From an uncultured Caldisericota bacterium (lineage in GTDB: Bacteria > Caldisericota > Caldisericia > Caldisericales > Caldisericaceae), in assembly GCA_913055585.1 (NCBI GenBank), contig CAJXKN010000005.1, positions 1-35,031 on the forward strand: a stretch of DNA of 35,031 nt, read 5' to 3'. The notes under the pieces were generated by a model. The model was not told the origin of the DNA. It ran no database searches and was given only the letters and a program-made list of their open reading frames with translations. Positions 17,689 to 26,556 of the stretch are shown piece by piece. Within the stretch, counting starts at the first letter, position 1; every line of letters starts with the position of its first letter. Both the position numbers and the translations under genes were made by a program.

Positions 17689-20600
17689 TTAACCGCTGTA
17701 GGTAATTTTGACAGTTCTTGTGTTTTTGTCCCACTCTACTGTACAGCCAAGATTTTCTGCAACGAATCGTATAGGTACGAATGTTCTATCATTTACAATG
17801 ATTGGACACACGGTATGATTTTTAGTATCTATCCATTCCGGCACATTATTCACCATTGCCATTGGTTTGTTAATCCATAGATTAATTACTGTGCCATTAA
17901 ATTGAATGGTCACTTCTCTTTCCTTGTCATTCCATAGGACTTCTCCACCTAAGGCTTCAACGATTACACGTATTGGCACAACGGTTCTATCCCATCCTTT
18001 TATGATAACGGGATATGTTCCCCTGCCAGGATCTATCTCCTGTTTAACACCGTTTACTGTCATATAAGGGTTTCCTATTTGTAATTCTATCACTATTCGC
18101 CTTTTTCCACTGAAATACACGACTTTTTTTACTACTGTTTCTTCTCCATCTTTTCCTATAGCTACTGCTTCAATAATGTTTTTTTTGGCGTTCAATATAA
18201 CAGTGCTATGAAATGTACCATCCGGGTTTGTATGAGTCAATATGCCATTGATTTTAAGCGTAGAACCTGGGGAAACTTTACCCGTAAATGAGAATGTTTG
18301 GTTCGTAGCGGTTATGCCATTTGCAAAATTCAGTAAGAGGTAAGGCTTCACGATAAATATTCCTTTACCGATTGAAACATTTATTTTTTCATCTAAAACA
18401 TTCTCTACGATTACGTTTTGAAGGATTAAATTATTTATGGAAACATTTTTGCCATTCAGTGTAATTACTGCAACGTCTCCACTCCCCGAGGTATAGGCTC
18501 TTCCTTTTTCCGAAACAGCAACGAGTATCTTTCCGTTAGCTTTTTTATATATCATTAAACCATCATTGAATAAATGACCTTTTTCTATTTTAATAAAAGA
18601 AATGTTATCTGGGTTATACATTAATGTAAAAGATATTCCTCGGATATCCTTTGCACCATTTATTACCACCTTTACAGATGCATTTTCTCCCTGTTTTACA
18701 TAGGCATCAGTAATGCTCAGTTCAGGTGGCAAATTTGTTGAAACTGTAATATTTGCTGAAACAAATTTAGCAATATTATGCAAAGAAGATATTTCTATCG
18801 TTACTTTAGATGTTCCTATTTCTTTCCCAGTATATACGGAGAGTATTACTTTTTTCTCCTCGTTAGGTGATAGTGCTACTGTTGTAGTAGATAATGATGC
18901 ACTCCACTGTAATGGTATATCTTTTATGGAGATATTATACGTATCACTTTTTGCTCCTGTGTTTACTATATCAATAGTAAGATTAATCTTGCTGTTTGGC
19001 CTTACTGTTTCCTTATTTGGATACAAAGATACGGAAAAATCGTAGTTTGTGCTGGTTGTTTCTTCTAAAAGTACACGGACAATATTATGGAAGCAGTCGG
19101 TCACAAGAAAGGTATCGTCCTCTATTTCGATAGATGCTATTTCATAGAATATTCTTTCGCTCTGGTAGAGTAAGGTTCCTCCTTTACTGAATACAGATAT
19201 CCTACCATTTTCTGTATCTGTAACGACAATATCATCATTTTTATCAACTCCTACATCTTCTGGAACATAGAATTGCATTTTTCCCCTTCCTCCGCCTTCG
19301 CCAATCGTAGAAAACTCAACAAATTTATTATTGTAGCAATGAATTTTGTTATCATAAATAGAGCTTATATAGAAATTTCCCTTTGTATCTTCTGCAATAC
19401 CTGAAGGAAGTTTACATACAGGAATGATTTTAATAATGTTTCCGTTGCTATCGAATTTTACTATACTATCCTTATTGAACATCGTAGCGTAAAAATATCC
19501 ATCTTTTCCTTCTATAATTTTTCTAATTTCTCCGAGACGACCATCGTATATCATATTTTTTAAGCTGCCATTCTCGTTAAGAATTGCAATTCCTCCGTTC
19601 AATCCTACGTATAATTTGCCTTTTTTATCAGATAGTATACTAAATGCTTCAGGAAATGCTTTTCCATTTAACTCTTTGATACGCTTAATGAATGTCCCTG
19701 AAGGTGAGAATTGCGCAAGCTCGCTTGAGTCAAAACCTCCATAATTTACTACCCAAATGTTTCCTTTTCCATCCAATGTTGCACTGGTGGGATTTGTAAG
19801 CCTTGCTTTTGCATCCTGTGGAAAATCTTTTTTTTCTAAAAAGATGCCTGTTTCACTGAATACAGTGAGCCTCTCGCCTGTAGGTTGACCAAATGGTGCT
19901 TCTGAATCACTATCCCAGTAATAATAACCTGCATCCATTACGTATATATTATAAGATCTGTCTACTGCAATACCTGCAGGTGTAAGCAAGGCACCATCTT
20001 TCTGATTGGGATAAGTCTTAGCTACTCTCCCTATTGTTTTTATGTATGCACCATTAGATGCATACTCAACAATTTTACCCTGTTCATTCTGTCCTCTTGA
20101 AAGCCCCCTATCGGAAACAAAGATATTACCATCCATATCTACCGCAACATCCGAAGGAAATAACAGTTCTTTTCCATCAATTGTAAGTAATATTCTCAAA
20201 TTTTTATCAAATTTATATATCGTTTTATTACTCATACTTACTGCGTAGATGTTGTCTTTACTGTCCGATGTGAGACCTCCTGGGTAATCGATGCTTACTG
20301 ATTTTATAATATTCCCGTTCGTATCCATCTTGTATATTCGACCTGCAAAATAGTCTGATACAAAGATGTATCCGCTTGATACGGCAACACCAGTAGGTGT
20401 ATTAAGACTACCTTTGCCAAGCGTTTTCATAAATGAGCCGTTACTTCCGAAAACCTGTACATCTCCGCCCAATGCATCTGATACATAAAAAATACCGTTT
20501 TCGTAAGCAATATCCGTGGGGTAGATAAGTCTCTTTAAAGAGCCAAATGTAAAAACATTATCCAATGCACTGTCAAGTATATGTATTCTGCCATAAGAAT

Positions 20601-20853
20601 TATCTATTACAGCAATTTTCCCATTAGTAACGGTGCAAATGCCTTGCATTGGAAAAAGATACTTTGAATTGTAATCCTCTTCATAAAGATTTGCCTCTGC
20701 AAGGGATAGTGAGCCAATAAAATCATCATTTGGGATTGCTATGTCCTGTATAACAGTAATATTTTTTATACTACTTGCATTGGTTTTTGCCGTGGGAATA
20801 CTCAATAAAAAAAGTATAATAACAACTAAAATTATACAAGTTTTCTTCATCAT
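17689..20853 (-). CDS. Secreted NHL-repeat protein with cohesin-like and CuAO_N domains
   Basis: The 1054-residue exported protein has a signal peptide (MMKK then about 18 hydrophobic residues, likely cut near residue 26). From about 65 to 595 it carries NHL beta-propeller repeats with units like PTGVAVSSGYIFVSD and PSDVAVDMDGNIFVSD. About 605-705 is an Ig-like domain (VNTGAKSDTYN). About 708-836 resembles a cohesin fold (VKQGENASVKVVINGAKDI, GISFTLMYNP). About 838-915 resembles the glucodextranase domain B. About 925-1054 is a copper-amine-oxidase-N (stalk) domain with two DRTVVPIR-type repeats. No S-layer motif is seen. Two ATGs fit; the second (20850) has the better gap from GGAG. It is six bases after the subtilase gene. 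Confidence 0.85.
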   Translation of the reverse strand: MMKKTCIILVVIILFLLSIPTAKTNASSIKNITVIQDIAIPNDDFIGSLSLAEANLYEEDYNSKYLFPMQGICTVTNGKIAVIDNSYGRIHILDSALDNVFTFGSLKRLIYPTDIAYENGIFYVSDALGGDVQVFGSNGSFMKTLGKGSLNTPTGVAVSSGYIFVSDYFAGRIYKMDTNGNIIKSVSIDYPGGLTSDSKDNIYAVSMSNKTIYKFDKNLRILLTIDGKELLFPSDVAVDMDGNIFVSDRGLSRGQNEQGKIVEYASNGAYIKTIGRVAKTYPNQKDGALLTPAGIAVDRSYNIYVMDAGYYYWDSDSEAPFGQPTGERLTVFSETGIFLEKKDFPQDAKARLTNPTSATLDGKGNIWVVNYGGFDSSELAQFSPSGTFIKRIKELNGKAFPEAFSILSDKKGKLYVGLNGGIAILNENGSLKNMIYDGRLGEIRKIIEGKDGYFYATMFNKDSIVKFDSNGNIIKIIPVCKLPSGIAEDTKGNFYISSIYDNKIHCYNNKFVEFSTIGEGGGRGKMQFYVPEDVGVDKNDDIVVTDTENGRISVFSKGGTLLYQSERIFYEIASIEIEDDTFLVTDCFHNIVRVLLEETTSTNYDFSVSLYPNKETVRPNSKINLTIDIVNTGAKSDTYNISIKDIPLQWSASLSTTTVALSPNEEKKVILSVYTGKEIGTSKVTIEISSLHNIAKFVSANITVSTNLPPELSITDAYVKQGENASVKVVINGAKDIRGISFTLMYNPDNISFIKIEKGHLFNDGLMIYKKANGKILVAVSEKGRAYTSGSGDVAVITLNGKNVSINNLILQNVIVENVLDEKINVSIGKGIFIVKPYLLLNFANGITATNQTFSFTGKVSPGSTLKINGILTHTNPDGTFHSTVILNAKKNIIEAVAIGKDGEETVVKKVVYFSGKRRIVIELQIGNPYMTVNGVKQEIDPGRGTYPVIIKGWDRTVVPIRVIVEALGGEVLWNDKEREVTIQFNGTVINLWINKPMAMVNNVPEWIDTKNHTVCPIIVNDRTFVPIRFVAENLGCTVEWDKNTRTVKITYSG

Positions 20854-20859
20854 TCTCTC

Positions 20860-23838
20860 CTATGGATAGATTTCTCCGTAATGTTTGGTTAAAATCAAGA
20901 AATCTTCTCCGTTTACGATATTATCCTTATTAAAGTCCAGCGCATCGTTGAATCCTGTATCTTCACTATTTGTTCCAAAACCCTTCTTAAATATTGCAAC
21001 ATCAGCATCATCTACTTTTTTATCATTATTTAAATCCCACATTCTTGAATAGTCTGATACTATATATTTTAGAGGTTTCATATTGAGGTATCCATCTGTG
21101 GAAGCAGGGTAAATTAGACCAGTGCCATCTTCAATTGCCTTGAAATGTATTCTTGCTATTTTGCCACTCTGTATATTACCGGATAGTGCTATATGCAGAT
21201 CGCCAGGTTGCTCAAAGCTAAAGTTTATTTGATTATCTAAAACTGATGCTCCTTTTTTAACCTCCAAAATTTTTAACATAGCAGAGTCATATTTGTAATT
21301 TATAGATAAGTTGTTGAGTGGATTTTTCAACTGAAGTTTGATATCTACCCAGAAATCTTCGCCCTTTTTTAGAAGCAATGTCTCATTATTTTCTGGTACA
21401 ATATCAATCGTATTTGCAGAAATATTTGAAACCGTAAAACTGCCACTCTTCTCACTTTTTATTATGATTGGCTTAATAGCTTTTGTTGCTTCGTCATCGT
21501 TTGCTTTTAGGTACATAATCTTATAATAATACTTTCCATTATTGAGAAAATTGTTACCAAAAATATCTCTTCCGTTAAAGATTAAACTATAATCGCCGAT
21601 GTATGCTATTGATTTATCAAATATTGTATCCAAAAACTTCCCCTCTTTATCGTAGACGTTAATTTTTATCTCGTCTGCAATATTTTCCCTGAAAGGGACA
21701 GATGTACTATTATCTTCTGTGCCCATTCCTACGGTAAAATTTATCCTGATAGGTGTATTCTCTGTAAGTAGATCACCATTTTGAGAAACATTTTCAAGAT
21801 ATGCAGGCTCCTTAAAAGAGGGAATATATACAAAAGGAATATGTAGATGAGTATCACCACTGTCTATGTATAAAAAGCCATATGCACTTTCCTCACTGTT
21901 TTTATTTGCATTAAACGTAACAGTAAAACTTTTTTCAGAGAAAGGTCCAACATAAACGTTATTCGGGTGTATAACTGTTATAGAACTATTTGAGAAACAC
22001 ATAGATGAAATGGAGAAAGATAAACTATCGTCTGAGATATTCTTGATGGTAAACTTAGCGTTTTTTTCTGTAACACCATTGCCAAACATAAATGATGCAG
22101 GTTCAACAAAAGCTTTAGAGGTAACAGCTTTCTCTACATTAATCCTTCCTGAGCCTTGCATTAGTGGAGAATATGGTTTTAGAGAATCAGGATTTGTAAG
22201 TATTTCCGCAGTATTCATCAGGAGTGCTTTAATTTCGTTTGGTTTAAGGAAACCTCTTGCCTGTTTTATTAAGGCTACGCTTCCTGTGACAAAGGGGGCT
22301 GCCATAGATGTTCCGCTCATAATAGTGGTTTTATTACCCAAAATAGTTGAGCTAATACTTACGCCTGGCGCAACAATATCCGGTTTCAAATGAAAGTCTA
22401 TAGTTGGCCCATTTGATGAAAAAGTAGACATTCTTCCCAATCCATATTTATTAACTATTTTGATGGAGTTTGTTTGCTGTTTAATATATATCCCGTCAGT
22501 ATAAGAAACGAATAAGAAAGGTATAAAATCTGTTTCATTAGGATTTGATTTGGATACAAGTGCGATAGAAGGCAAACCACTTACGTTATTAAATACAATT
22601 ACCCCCTTTGCTCCTGCCTTTTTTGCATTCAAGTCCTTATCCCCAAAATAAATTTTTCCTCTCTGTATCAACGCAATCTTTCCTTTTAAATCCTTTCCTG
22701 AGAAATCTTTTTCTTCGCCGTATCCACAGTAAACTATTCCGTAATTACCATCATTGAAAATGGGTGATTTGTCAGGGTATGTGCCTACGATAGTTTTATA
22801 TTTTAACAAGATAACACCATGCATTGCATCGTCGCTTGCTCCTACGCCAATTACATCTTTATTAGAAGCAGGAGCACTCATAGGGAATGGTACTAATTCT
22901 GACCTGCAACCTGTGTTTCCTGCTGCAGCTACAACTGTTACACCACTGGAAACGGCGTTTTCTACTGCAATTGATTCAGGGTCCGAACCATTTCCTTCAC
23001 CCCCAGGGGTTCCTATGGATATATTTATTACATTACATTTATCTTTAACAGCTTGCTCTATGCCTGCAATGATTATTGACGTGGAAGTTGTTTCATCATT
23101 TCCTTTGAATACTTTATAAGCACGGATTTTTGCATCAGGAGCAACACCGTAATGTGAACCTGCAATAATGCCTGCAACGTGTGTGCCGTGCCCATCCGTA
23201 TCCATTGGATCACTATTCATATCAGCAAAATTGTATCCTCCTATAACCTTTGAGTTAGGAAAACCTCCTCCTCCAAGTTCTTTATCATTATAATCTACAC
23301 CTGTATCAACGATACCTACTACAACACCCTTTCCTGTAATGTAGTTATTAGAAGAGTCTGTCATTCTGTTTACAATATCCGACTTTATTACTTTTGTAGC
23401 ATACGTTCTCTCAAGATATGCTTTCTTATCCTTAAAAATTCTTTTTACATTTCGCATTTGTGCAATGCTGTTGATATATTTTCCTTTTACGGTGCAAGAA
23501 AATCCATTGAAAAGATACGTATACTTAAATTTCACTTTTGCATTAAAATTCTTTATATAACTTATTGTTTGTATTTGATTTTTTTCAATCTTTTTGGCAT
23601 ATTTTTCCAGTTCATCTTTTACAAACAGAGAGAGAATTCTATATCTCACTGTTCTTTTATATAAGGCTACAGGTAGAGAGTTTAATTCAATAATAATAGG
23701 AACTTCTTCTTCCGGTGAATACGTTAAAGATGGAGAGATTTTATCATTAACAGTGCCTGTTGCTTTTACAGCAAAAAAAGCAAGACCAATTGTTAAAATT
23801 AAACTCACTGCTATGAACTTTTTAAGCTTTATCATCAT
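20860..23838 (-). CDS. Secreted subtilisin-like (S8) protease with PA, FlgD-Ig-like, cohesin-like and dockerin domains
   Basis: The 992-residue exported endopeptidase starts MMIKLKK followed by a hydrophobic signal segment; a propeptide (inhibitor I9-like) spans about 40-140. The catalytic triad is complete: D178 (GIVDTGVD), H217 (DGHGTHVAG) and S511 (SGTSMAAP). A protease-associated insert lies at about 345-455. Ig-like domains follow, including a FlgD-like INVYDKEGKFLDTI (about 695-785). About 805-925 resembles a cohesin fold. The end (about 933-988) is a type I dockerin: WDLNNDKKVDDADVAIFKK and DFNKDNIVNGEDFLILTKHY. The start at 23838 follows GAGGTATA; the frame extends to 23862 without a signal. 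It leads an operon with the NHL protein. Confidence 0.92.
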   Translation of the reverse strand: MMIKLKKFIAVSLILTIGLAFFAVKATGTVNDKISPSLTYSPEEEVPIIIELNSLPVALYKRTVRYRILSLFVKDELEKYAKKIEKNQIQTISYIKNFNAKVKFKYTYLFNGFSCTVKGKYINSIAQMRNVKRIFKDKKAYLERTYATKVIKSDIVNRMTDSSNNYITGKGVVVGIVDTGVDYNDKELGGGGFPNSKVIGGYNFADMNSDPMDTDGHGTHVAGIIAGSHYGVAPDAKIRAYKVFKGNDETTSTSIIIAGIEQAVKDKCNVINISIGTPGGEGNGSDPESIAVENAVSSGVTVVAAAGNTGCRSELVPFPMSAPASNKDVIGVGASDDAMHGVILLKYKTIVGTYPDKSPIFNDGNYGIVYCGYGEEKDFSGKDLKGKIALIQRGKIYFGDKDLNAKKAGAKGVIVFNNVSGLPSIALVSKSNPNETDFIPFLFVSYTDGIYIKQQTNSIKIVNKYGLGRMSTFSSNGPTIDFHLKPDIVAPGVSISSTILGNKTTIMSGTSMAAPFVTGSVALIKQARGFLKPNEIKALLMNTAEILTNPDSLKPYSPLMQGSGRINVEKAVTSKAFVEPASFMFGNGVTEKNAKFTIKNISDDSLSFSISSMCFSNSSITVIHPNNVYVGPFSEKSFTVTFNANKNSEESAYGFLYIDSGDTHLHIPFVYIPSFKEPAYLENVSQNGDLLTENTPIRINFTVGMGTEDNSTSVPFRENIADEIKINVYDKEGKFLDTIFDKSIAYIGDYSLIFNGRDIFGNNFLNNGKYYYKIMYLKANDDEATKAIKPIIIKSEKSGSFTVSNISANTIDIVPENNETLLLKKGEDFWVDIKLQLKNPLNNLSINYKYDSAMLKILEVKKGASVLDNQINFSFEQPGDLHIALSGNIQSGKIARIHFKAIEDGTGLIYPASTDGYLNMKPLKYIVSDYSRMWDLNNDKKVDDADVAIFKKGFGTNSEDTGFNDALDFNKDNIVNGEDFLILTKHYGEIYP

Positions 23839-23853
23839 TATACCTCTTAAGAA

Positions 23854-23880
23854 ATTATACAACTATTGACAAAAAATCAA
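23854..23880 (-). promoter_or_regulatory. Probable promoter of the protease operon
   Basis: On the minus strand TATAAT (23859-23854) is preceded by the weak -35 TTTGAT or TTGATT at 15-16 bases. The start would fall close to the ribosome-binding site, so the leader is very short. It overlaps the plus-strand promoter of the HAD gene. Confidence 0.5.
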
Positions 23881-23894
23881 AGCACTTATATATT
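23866..23894 (+). promoter_or_regulatory. Promoter of the HAD phosphatase gene
   Basis: TTGACA at 23866-23871, 17-base spacer, TATATT at 23889-23894. The predicted start near 23901 is only about six bases before the ATG at 23907, so the transcript would be nearly leaderless. Confidence 0.75.
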
Positions 23895-23906
23895 TATATA
23901 GGATAA

Positions 23907-24551
23907 ATGATGAAAATAGACCTTATTGTTTTTGATTTTGATGGAACACTCTTTGATTCAAGCAAAGACTTAGCAAAAGCAATGAACTTTGCACTAAGAA
24001 AAGTAAACTTACCTCCTGTAAGTAAAGAAAAAGTTTGGAGCTTCACTGGAGATGGTACACCTTTGCTTATAAAAAGAATCTTAGGCAAAGAAAACGAAGG
24101 CCTGTACGATAGAGTATTTGCCTATTTTATGAACTATTATTCTCTGCATTATGCAGACTATACAAGACCTTTAGATGGCGTAGAACATTTACTTAAAAAG
24201 TTCGAAGGAAAGAAAATAGCAATACTTACAAATAAATACAAAAAATTTGTTGATAAGATACTGGATAAATTCGGGATGAGAAAGTATTTTCTTGCTGTCT
24301 ATGGGAAGGAGAGTTTTCATAAAAGTAAACCTGACCCTTATCCATTGGTTTACATAATGAATGAGCTGCAGGTAACGAATGATAAAACTATATTCGTTGG
24401 CGATAGCTTAAATGACATACTAATCTCTAAAAGTACAAATGTGAAATGCTTTATTATACCTTCAGGGGTAACACCTATGGAAAGAATTAAAGCACTTAAG
24501 CCCTTTAAAATACTTAAGAATATTAAAGAGCTTGAAAATTTTATAGAATAA
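23907..24551 (+). CDS. HAD-superfamily phosphatase (phosphoglycolate-phosphatase-like)
   Basis: The 214-residue protein has the HAD motifs in order: I, DFDGTLFDS with nucleophile D10 and D12; II, AILTNK; III, a lysine in SFHKSKPDP; IV, VGDSLNDI. A helical cap (about 18-85) is of the Gph/beta-phosphoglucomutase type. It should dephosphorylate a small metabolite, perhaps phosphoglycolate or a nucleotide. Two ATGs in tandem (23907, 23910) are possible starts. The ribosome-binding signal is weak (AGGA at 23900) and the promoter predicts almost no leader. The P-II-like gene follows after 29 bases. Confidence 0.88.
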   Translation: MMKIDLIVFDFDGTLFDSSKDLAKAMNFALRKVNLPPVSKEKVWSFTGDGTPLLIKRILGKENEGLYDRVFAYFMNYYSLHYADYTRPLDGVEHLLKKFEGKKIAILTNKYKKFVDKILDKFGMRKYFLAVYGKESFHKSKPDPYPLVYIMNELQVTNDKTIFVGDSLNDILISKSTNVKCFIIPSGVTPMERIKALKPFKILKNIKELENFIE

Positions 24552-24580
24552 CATAAAATAATAAAAAGGAGGTTTTCTAT

Positions 24581-24982
24581 ATGGCATATTTACTTGTAGT
24601 AGTTTTGAATAAAACAGAGAAATTGGAAAACATACTTGAGCGTTTTGTAGATGTAGATGTAAGAGGAGCCACAATTATTGACTCTACAGGTATGGGAAGG
24701 ACTCTCGAAACAGAGATTCCTATATTTGGTACACTTCAGGAAATTTTAAATGCAGGTAAAGGAAGACGTCCAGAAAACAAAACTCTATTTACCGTCATTA
24801 AAGAGGAGAAAACATTGAGGGATGCGGAACGGGTTGTGAAAGAGGAGTTATCTGAATTTAAGGAAGCCGGCACTGGCATTATGTTTGCTCTTCCTGTATT
24901 AGATTTTACGGGTCTTTCTCCGTCGCTGAAGGAAGAGAAAAAAGCTCTGGAGGAACATCGAAAAATAGAGAAGATTATTTAG
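24581..24982 (+). CDS. P-II-like (GlnB/CutA-fold) conserved protein
   Basis: The 133-residue protein starts MAYLLVVVLNKTEKLENILE, followed by VRGATIIDSTGMGRTL and later KTLFTVIKEEKTLRDAERVV. The strand-helix-strand pattern, the GATIIDSTGMGR turn and the second strand-helix resemble a P-II/CutA ferredoxin-like trimer subunit, but it lacks the classical T-loop tyrosine and PROSITE signatures. The C-terminal tail (about 105-133) is acidic and helical. AAGGAGG stands seven bases before the ATG. It may sense a small molecule; no ammonium transporter or glutamine synthetase is nearby. Its TAG overlaps the stop codon of the converging PlsY-like gene. Confidence 0.6.
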   Translation: MAYLLVVVLNKTEKLENILERFVDVDVRGATIIDSTGMGRTLETEIPIFGTLQEILNAGKGRRPENKTLFTVIKEEKTLRDAERVVKEELSEFKEAGTGIMFALPVLDFTGLSPSLKEEKKALEEHRKIEKII

Positions 24983-25569
24983 AAAATAGTTTTTCTGAGG
25001 GCATATCTTCGTATGTAAAAGTAAGTCAGTAACACAAGAGAACCTGCAATAATGTGGATGTTTTCATGATAAAATAGTTCAAAAGGAAAAAGGAAAAGAA
25101 ATGCTATGAATTGAGCAATTCCCTTTTTCCTTTTCTTTTTTGAGAGGATTATTAAAATTAACAAAGCAAACCATATTATTAATACCCAGATTGTTTCTCT
25201 CCAGCAGATAACACCCAGTACACCAATAGTAGAAGCAATACCCATCCCTCCTTTAAATTTATAGTATATAGGAAAGGAGTGACCTACTACTACAGCTATA
25301 CCAGCAAGAATAGCCACATCCACTGCATCCGGCATTTTAAATACAAAGGGAAGGAGCGTCAAAAGAAATCCTTTTCCTACGTCAATAATGCCCACGGCAA
25401 TACCCCACTTCATTCCCAATATTTTGGAAGTGTTGAGAGTACCAGGGTTTTTATCGCCTAATTTCCTTATATCAGTTTTCTTAACAAGATATGTAAATGT
25501 ATAAGCGGGAGAGAATGAGCCTATAAGATAAGCAATTAAAATGTAAAAAATATTTAGTGTAATAGCCAC
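24979..25569 (-). CDS. PlsY-like membrane acyltransferase, divergent
   Basis: The 196-residue membrane protein aligns with PlsY, which acylates glycerol-3-phosphate using acyl-phosphate. It has the first motif as LIGSFSPAY (15-23) followed by DIRKLGDKNPGTLNTSK (33-49), the second as IIDVGKGFLL (61-70), and the third as VGHSFPIYYKFKGGMGIAST (95-114). Departures from ordinary PlsY are GDKN instead of GSGN and GGMG instead of GGKG. Five to seven helices are expected. It may be a PlsY paralogue with altered activity. It overlaps the upstream lipid-kinase-like gene by 16 bases and is likely translationally coupled to it. Confidence 0.8.
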   Translation of the reverse strand: MAITLNIFYILIAYLIGSFSPAYTFTYLVKKTDIRKLGDKNPGTLNTSKILGMKWGIAVGIIDVGKGFLLTLLPFVFKMPDAVDVAILAGIAVVVGHSFPIYYKFKGGMGIASTIGVLGVICWRETIWVLIIWFALLILIILSKKKRKKGIAQFIAFLFLFPFELFYHENIHIIAGSLVLLTYFYIRRYALRKTIF

Positions 25570-26150
25570 ATTACCACCCCACTAAATATAGGAATTGTAA
25601 GATTATCATTTATTTTTAGTGAGATAAGCTCTGTAACTGTTCCTGTCAAAGCACCCAAAGTACCAGATAGAAGTGGTAATTGGAGCTTTATATGTGCCCA
25701 TATTACAACGAGAAACATTACAGAAAAGCAAGCGACAGAGCCTTCGAGACTTTTCTTTCCATTCATAATTTTTATATGCCCAAATTTTTTTCCTACCATC
25801 GTTGCAGCCATATCACCAAAAGTGTTAAACAAAATAGCTGGAATACCTATGTATCGTGGAAAGAAAGTAACAATAATTGTACACCCCATCAAGGAATATG
25901 TAGTTCCTGTGAGATCTCTTAACTCTTCTTTTTTTGCAATGAAACGCATAAATCGCGCAAAAGGCTTAAAAATGCTCTTTACTACTTCGTTTGCTTTAGG
26001 AGAAACAAGGCGGATAATATCTAATGCAAGAGAAAAGAGAAAAGCTAAAGATACAGCTAATACAACATATTTCTTTGGCCAGTAGTAATAAATAATAACT
26101 ACAGCCAGTAACGCAAGGCGATAAGTCTTTCTAAGAAAAAGTCTCTTCAT
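25554..26150 (-). CDS. CTP-dependent lipid kinase-like (dolichol/phytol/diacylglycerol kinase family) membrane protein
   Basis: The 198-residue polytopic protein has the family signature NTFGDMAATMVGKKFG followed by MNGKKSLEGSVACFSVMF, shared by SEC59 dolichol kinase, VTE5 phytol kinase and DGK1-type CTP-dependent diacylglycerol kinase, and distantly by CdsA. Earlier, ELRDLTGTTYSLMGC matches the conserved TGxTY(x) region. It should phosphorylate a membrane lipid alcohol using CTP, but the acceptor is unknown. It begins 13 bases after the tmRNA 3' end, with AGGGAT as ribosome-binding signal and no room for a separate promoter. It is paired with the PlsY-like gene, so both may feed phospholipid synthesis. 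Confidence 0.8.
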   Translation of the reverse strand: MKRLFLRKTYRLALLAVVIIYYYWPKKYVVLAVSLAFLFSLALDIIRLVSPKANEVVKSIFKPFARFMRFIAKKEELRDLTGTTYSLMGCTIIVTFFPRYIGIPAILFNTFGDMAATMVGKKFGHIKIMNGKKSLEGSVACFSVMFLVVIWAHIKLQLPLLSGTLGALTGTVTELISLKINDNLTIPIFSGVVMWLLH

Positions 26151-26163
26151 TTTCTATCCCTTA

Positions 26164-26514
26164 TGGTGGAGGTGGCGGGAGTTGAACCCGCGTCCGAATA
26201 AACACATTATACTGCCAAGCTACAGGCTTAGTTGCTTTTTAATTTCTGCTTTTGTGTTAAAGCAACAAAAGCACAAAAGCATAGCCTCACTTGTTACACT
26301 GCAACTTTGGCTTGGGCGTACCTCATTGCAGGACCTGTATGCCTACGTTTTAAGCGCCCTACAGGCAAAAGCTACTTAGAACGTTAGCAGCAACTAAGCT
26401 GCTAAAGCGTAATTATAGTCAGCGTTTATTTTTTGGTGGATGTTTAAAGAGGCCAACCACCATCCTCTGCCTGCGCCAGTATAACTTGTTTATTCGTCGA
26501 ACCCCAGCACCCCC
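26164..26514 (-). ncRNA. ssrA: Transfer-messenger RNA (tmRNA)
   Basis: This RNA rescues stalled ribosomes. The 5' end GGGGGTGCTGGGGTTCGACG is typical of tmRNA. Its first seven bases pair with CACCTCC before the encoded ACCA end (one G-U pair), which fixes the ends at 26514 and 26164. The T-arm is GCGGGTTCAACTCCCGC. The tag frame ends at a TAG (26396-26394) and reads ADYNYALAA. I choose the GCT at 26423 as resume codon because UAAAC stands before it, matching the UAGUC-type determinant of E. coli (U and A at -5 and -4, C at -1). The repeat-rich middle part forms pseudoknots. Length is 351. Confidence 0.96.
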
Positions 26515-26526
26515 AATGGCAATTAC

Positions 26527-26554
26527 ATTATATAATTTTTTGCGTTTTTTTCAA
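26527..26554 (-). promoter_or_regulatory. Promoter of the tmRNA gene
   Basis: On the minus strand TTGAAA (26554-26549) is followed after 16 bases by TATAAT (26532-26527). The start falls a few bases before the mature 5' end at 26514. Confidence 0.75.
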
Positions 26555-26556
26555 GT

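Noticed and set aside
26182-26379. 65-residue plus-strand frame
   Set aside because: It lies antisense to the tmRNA gene and has no ribosome-binding site.
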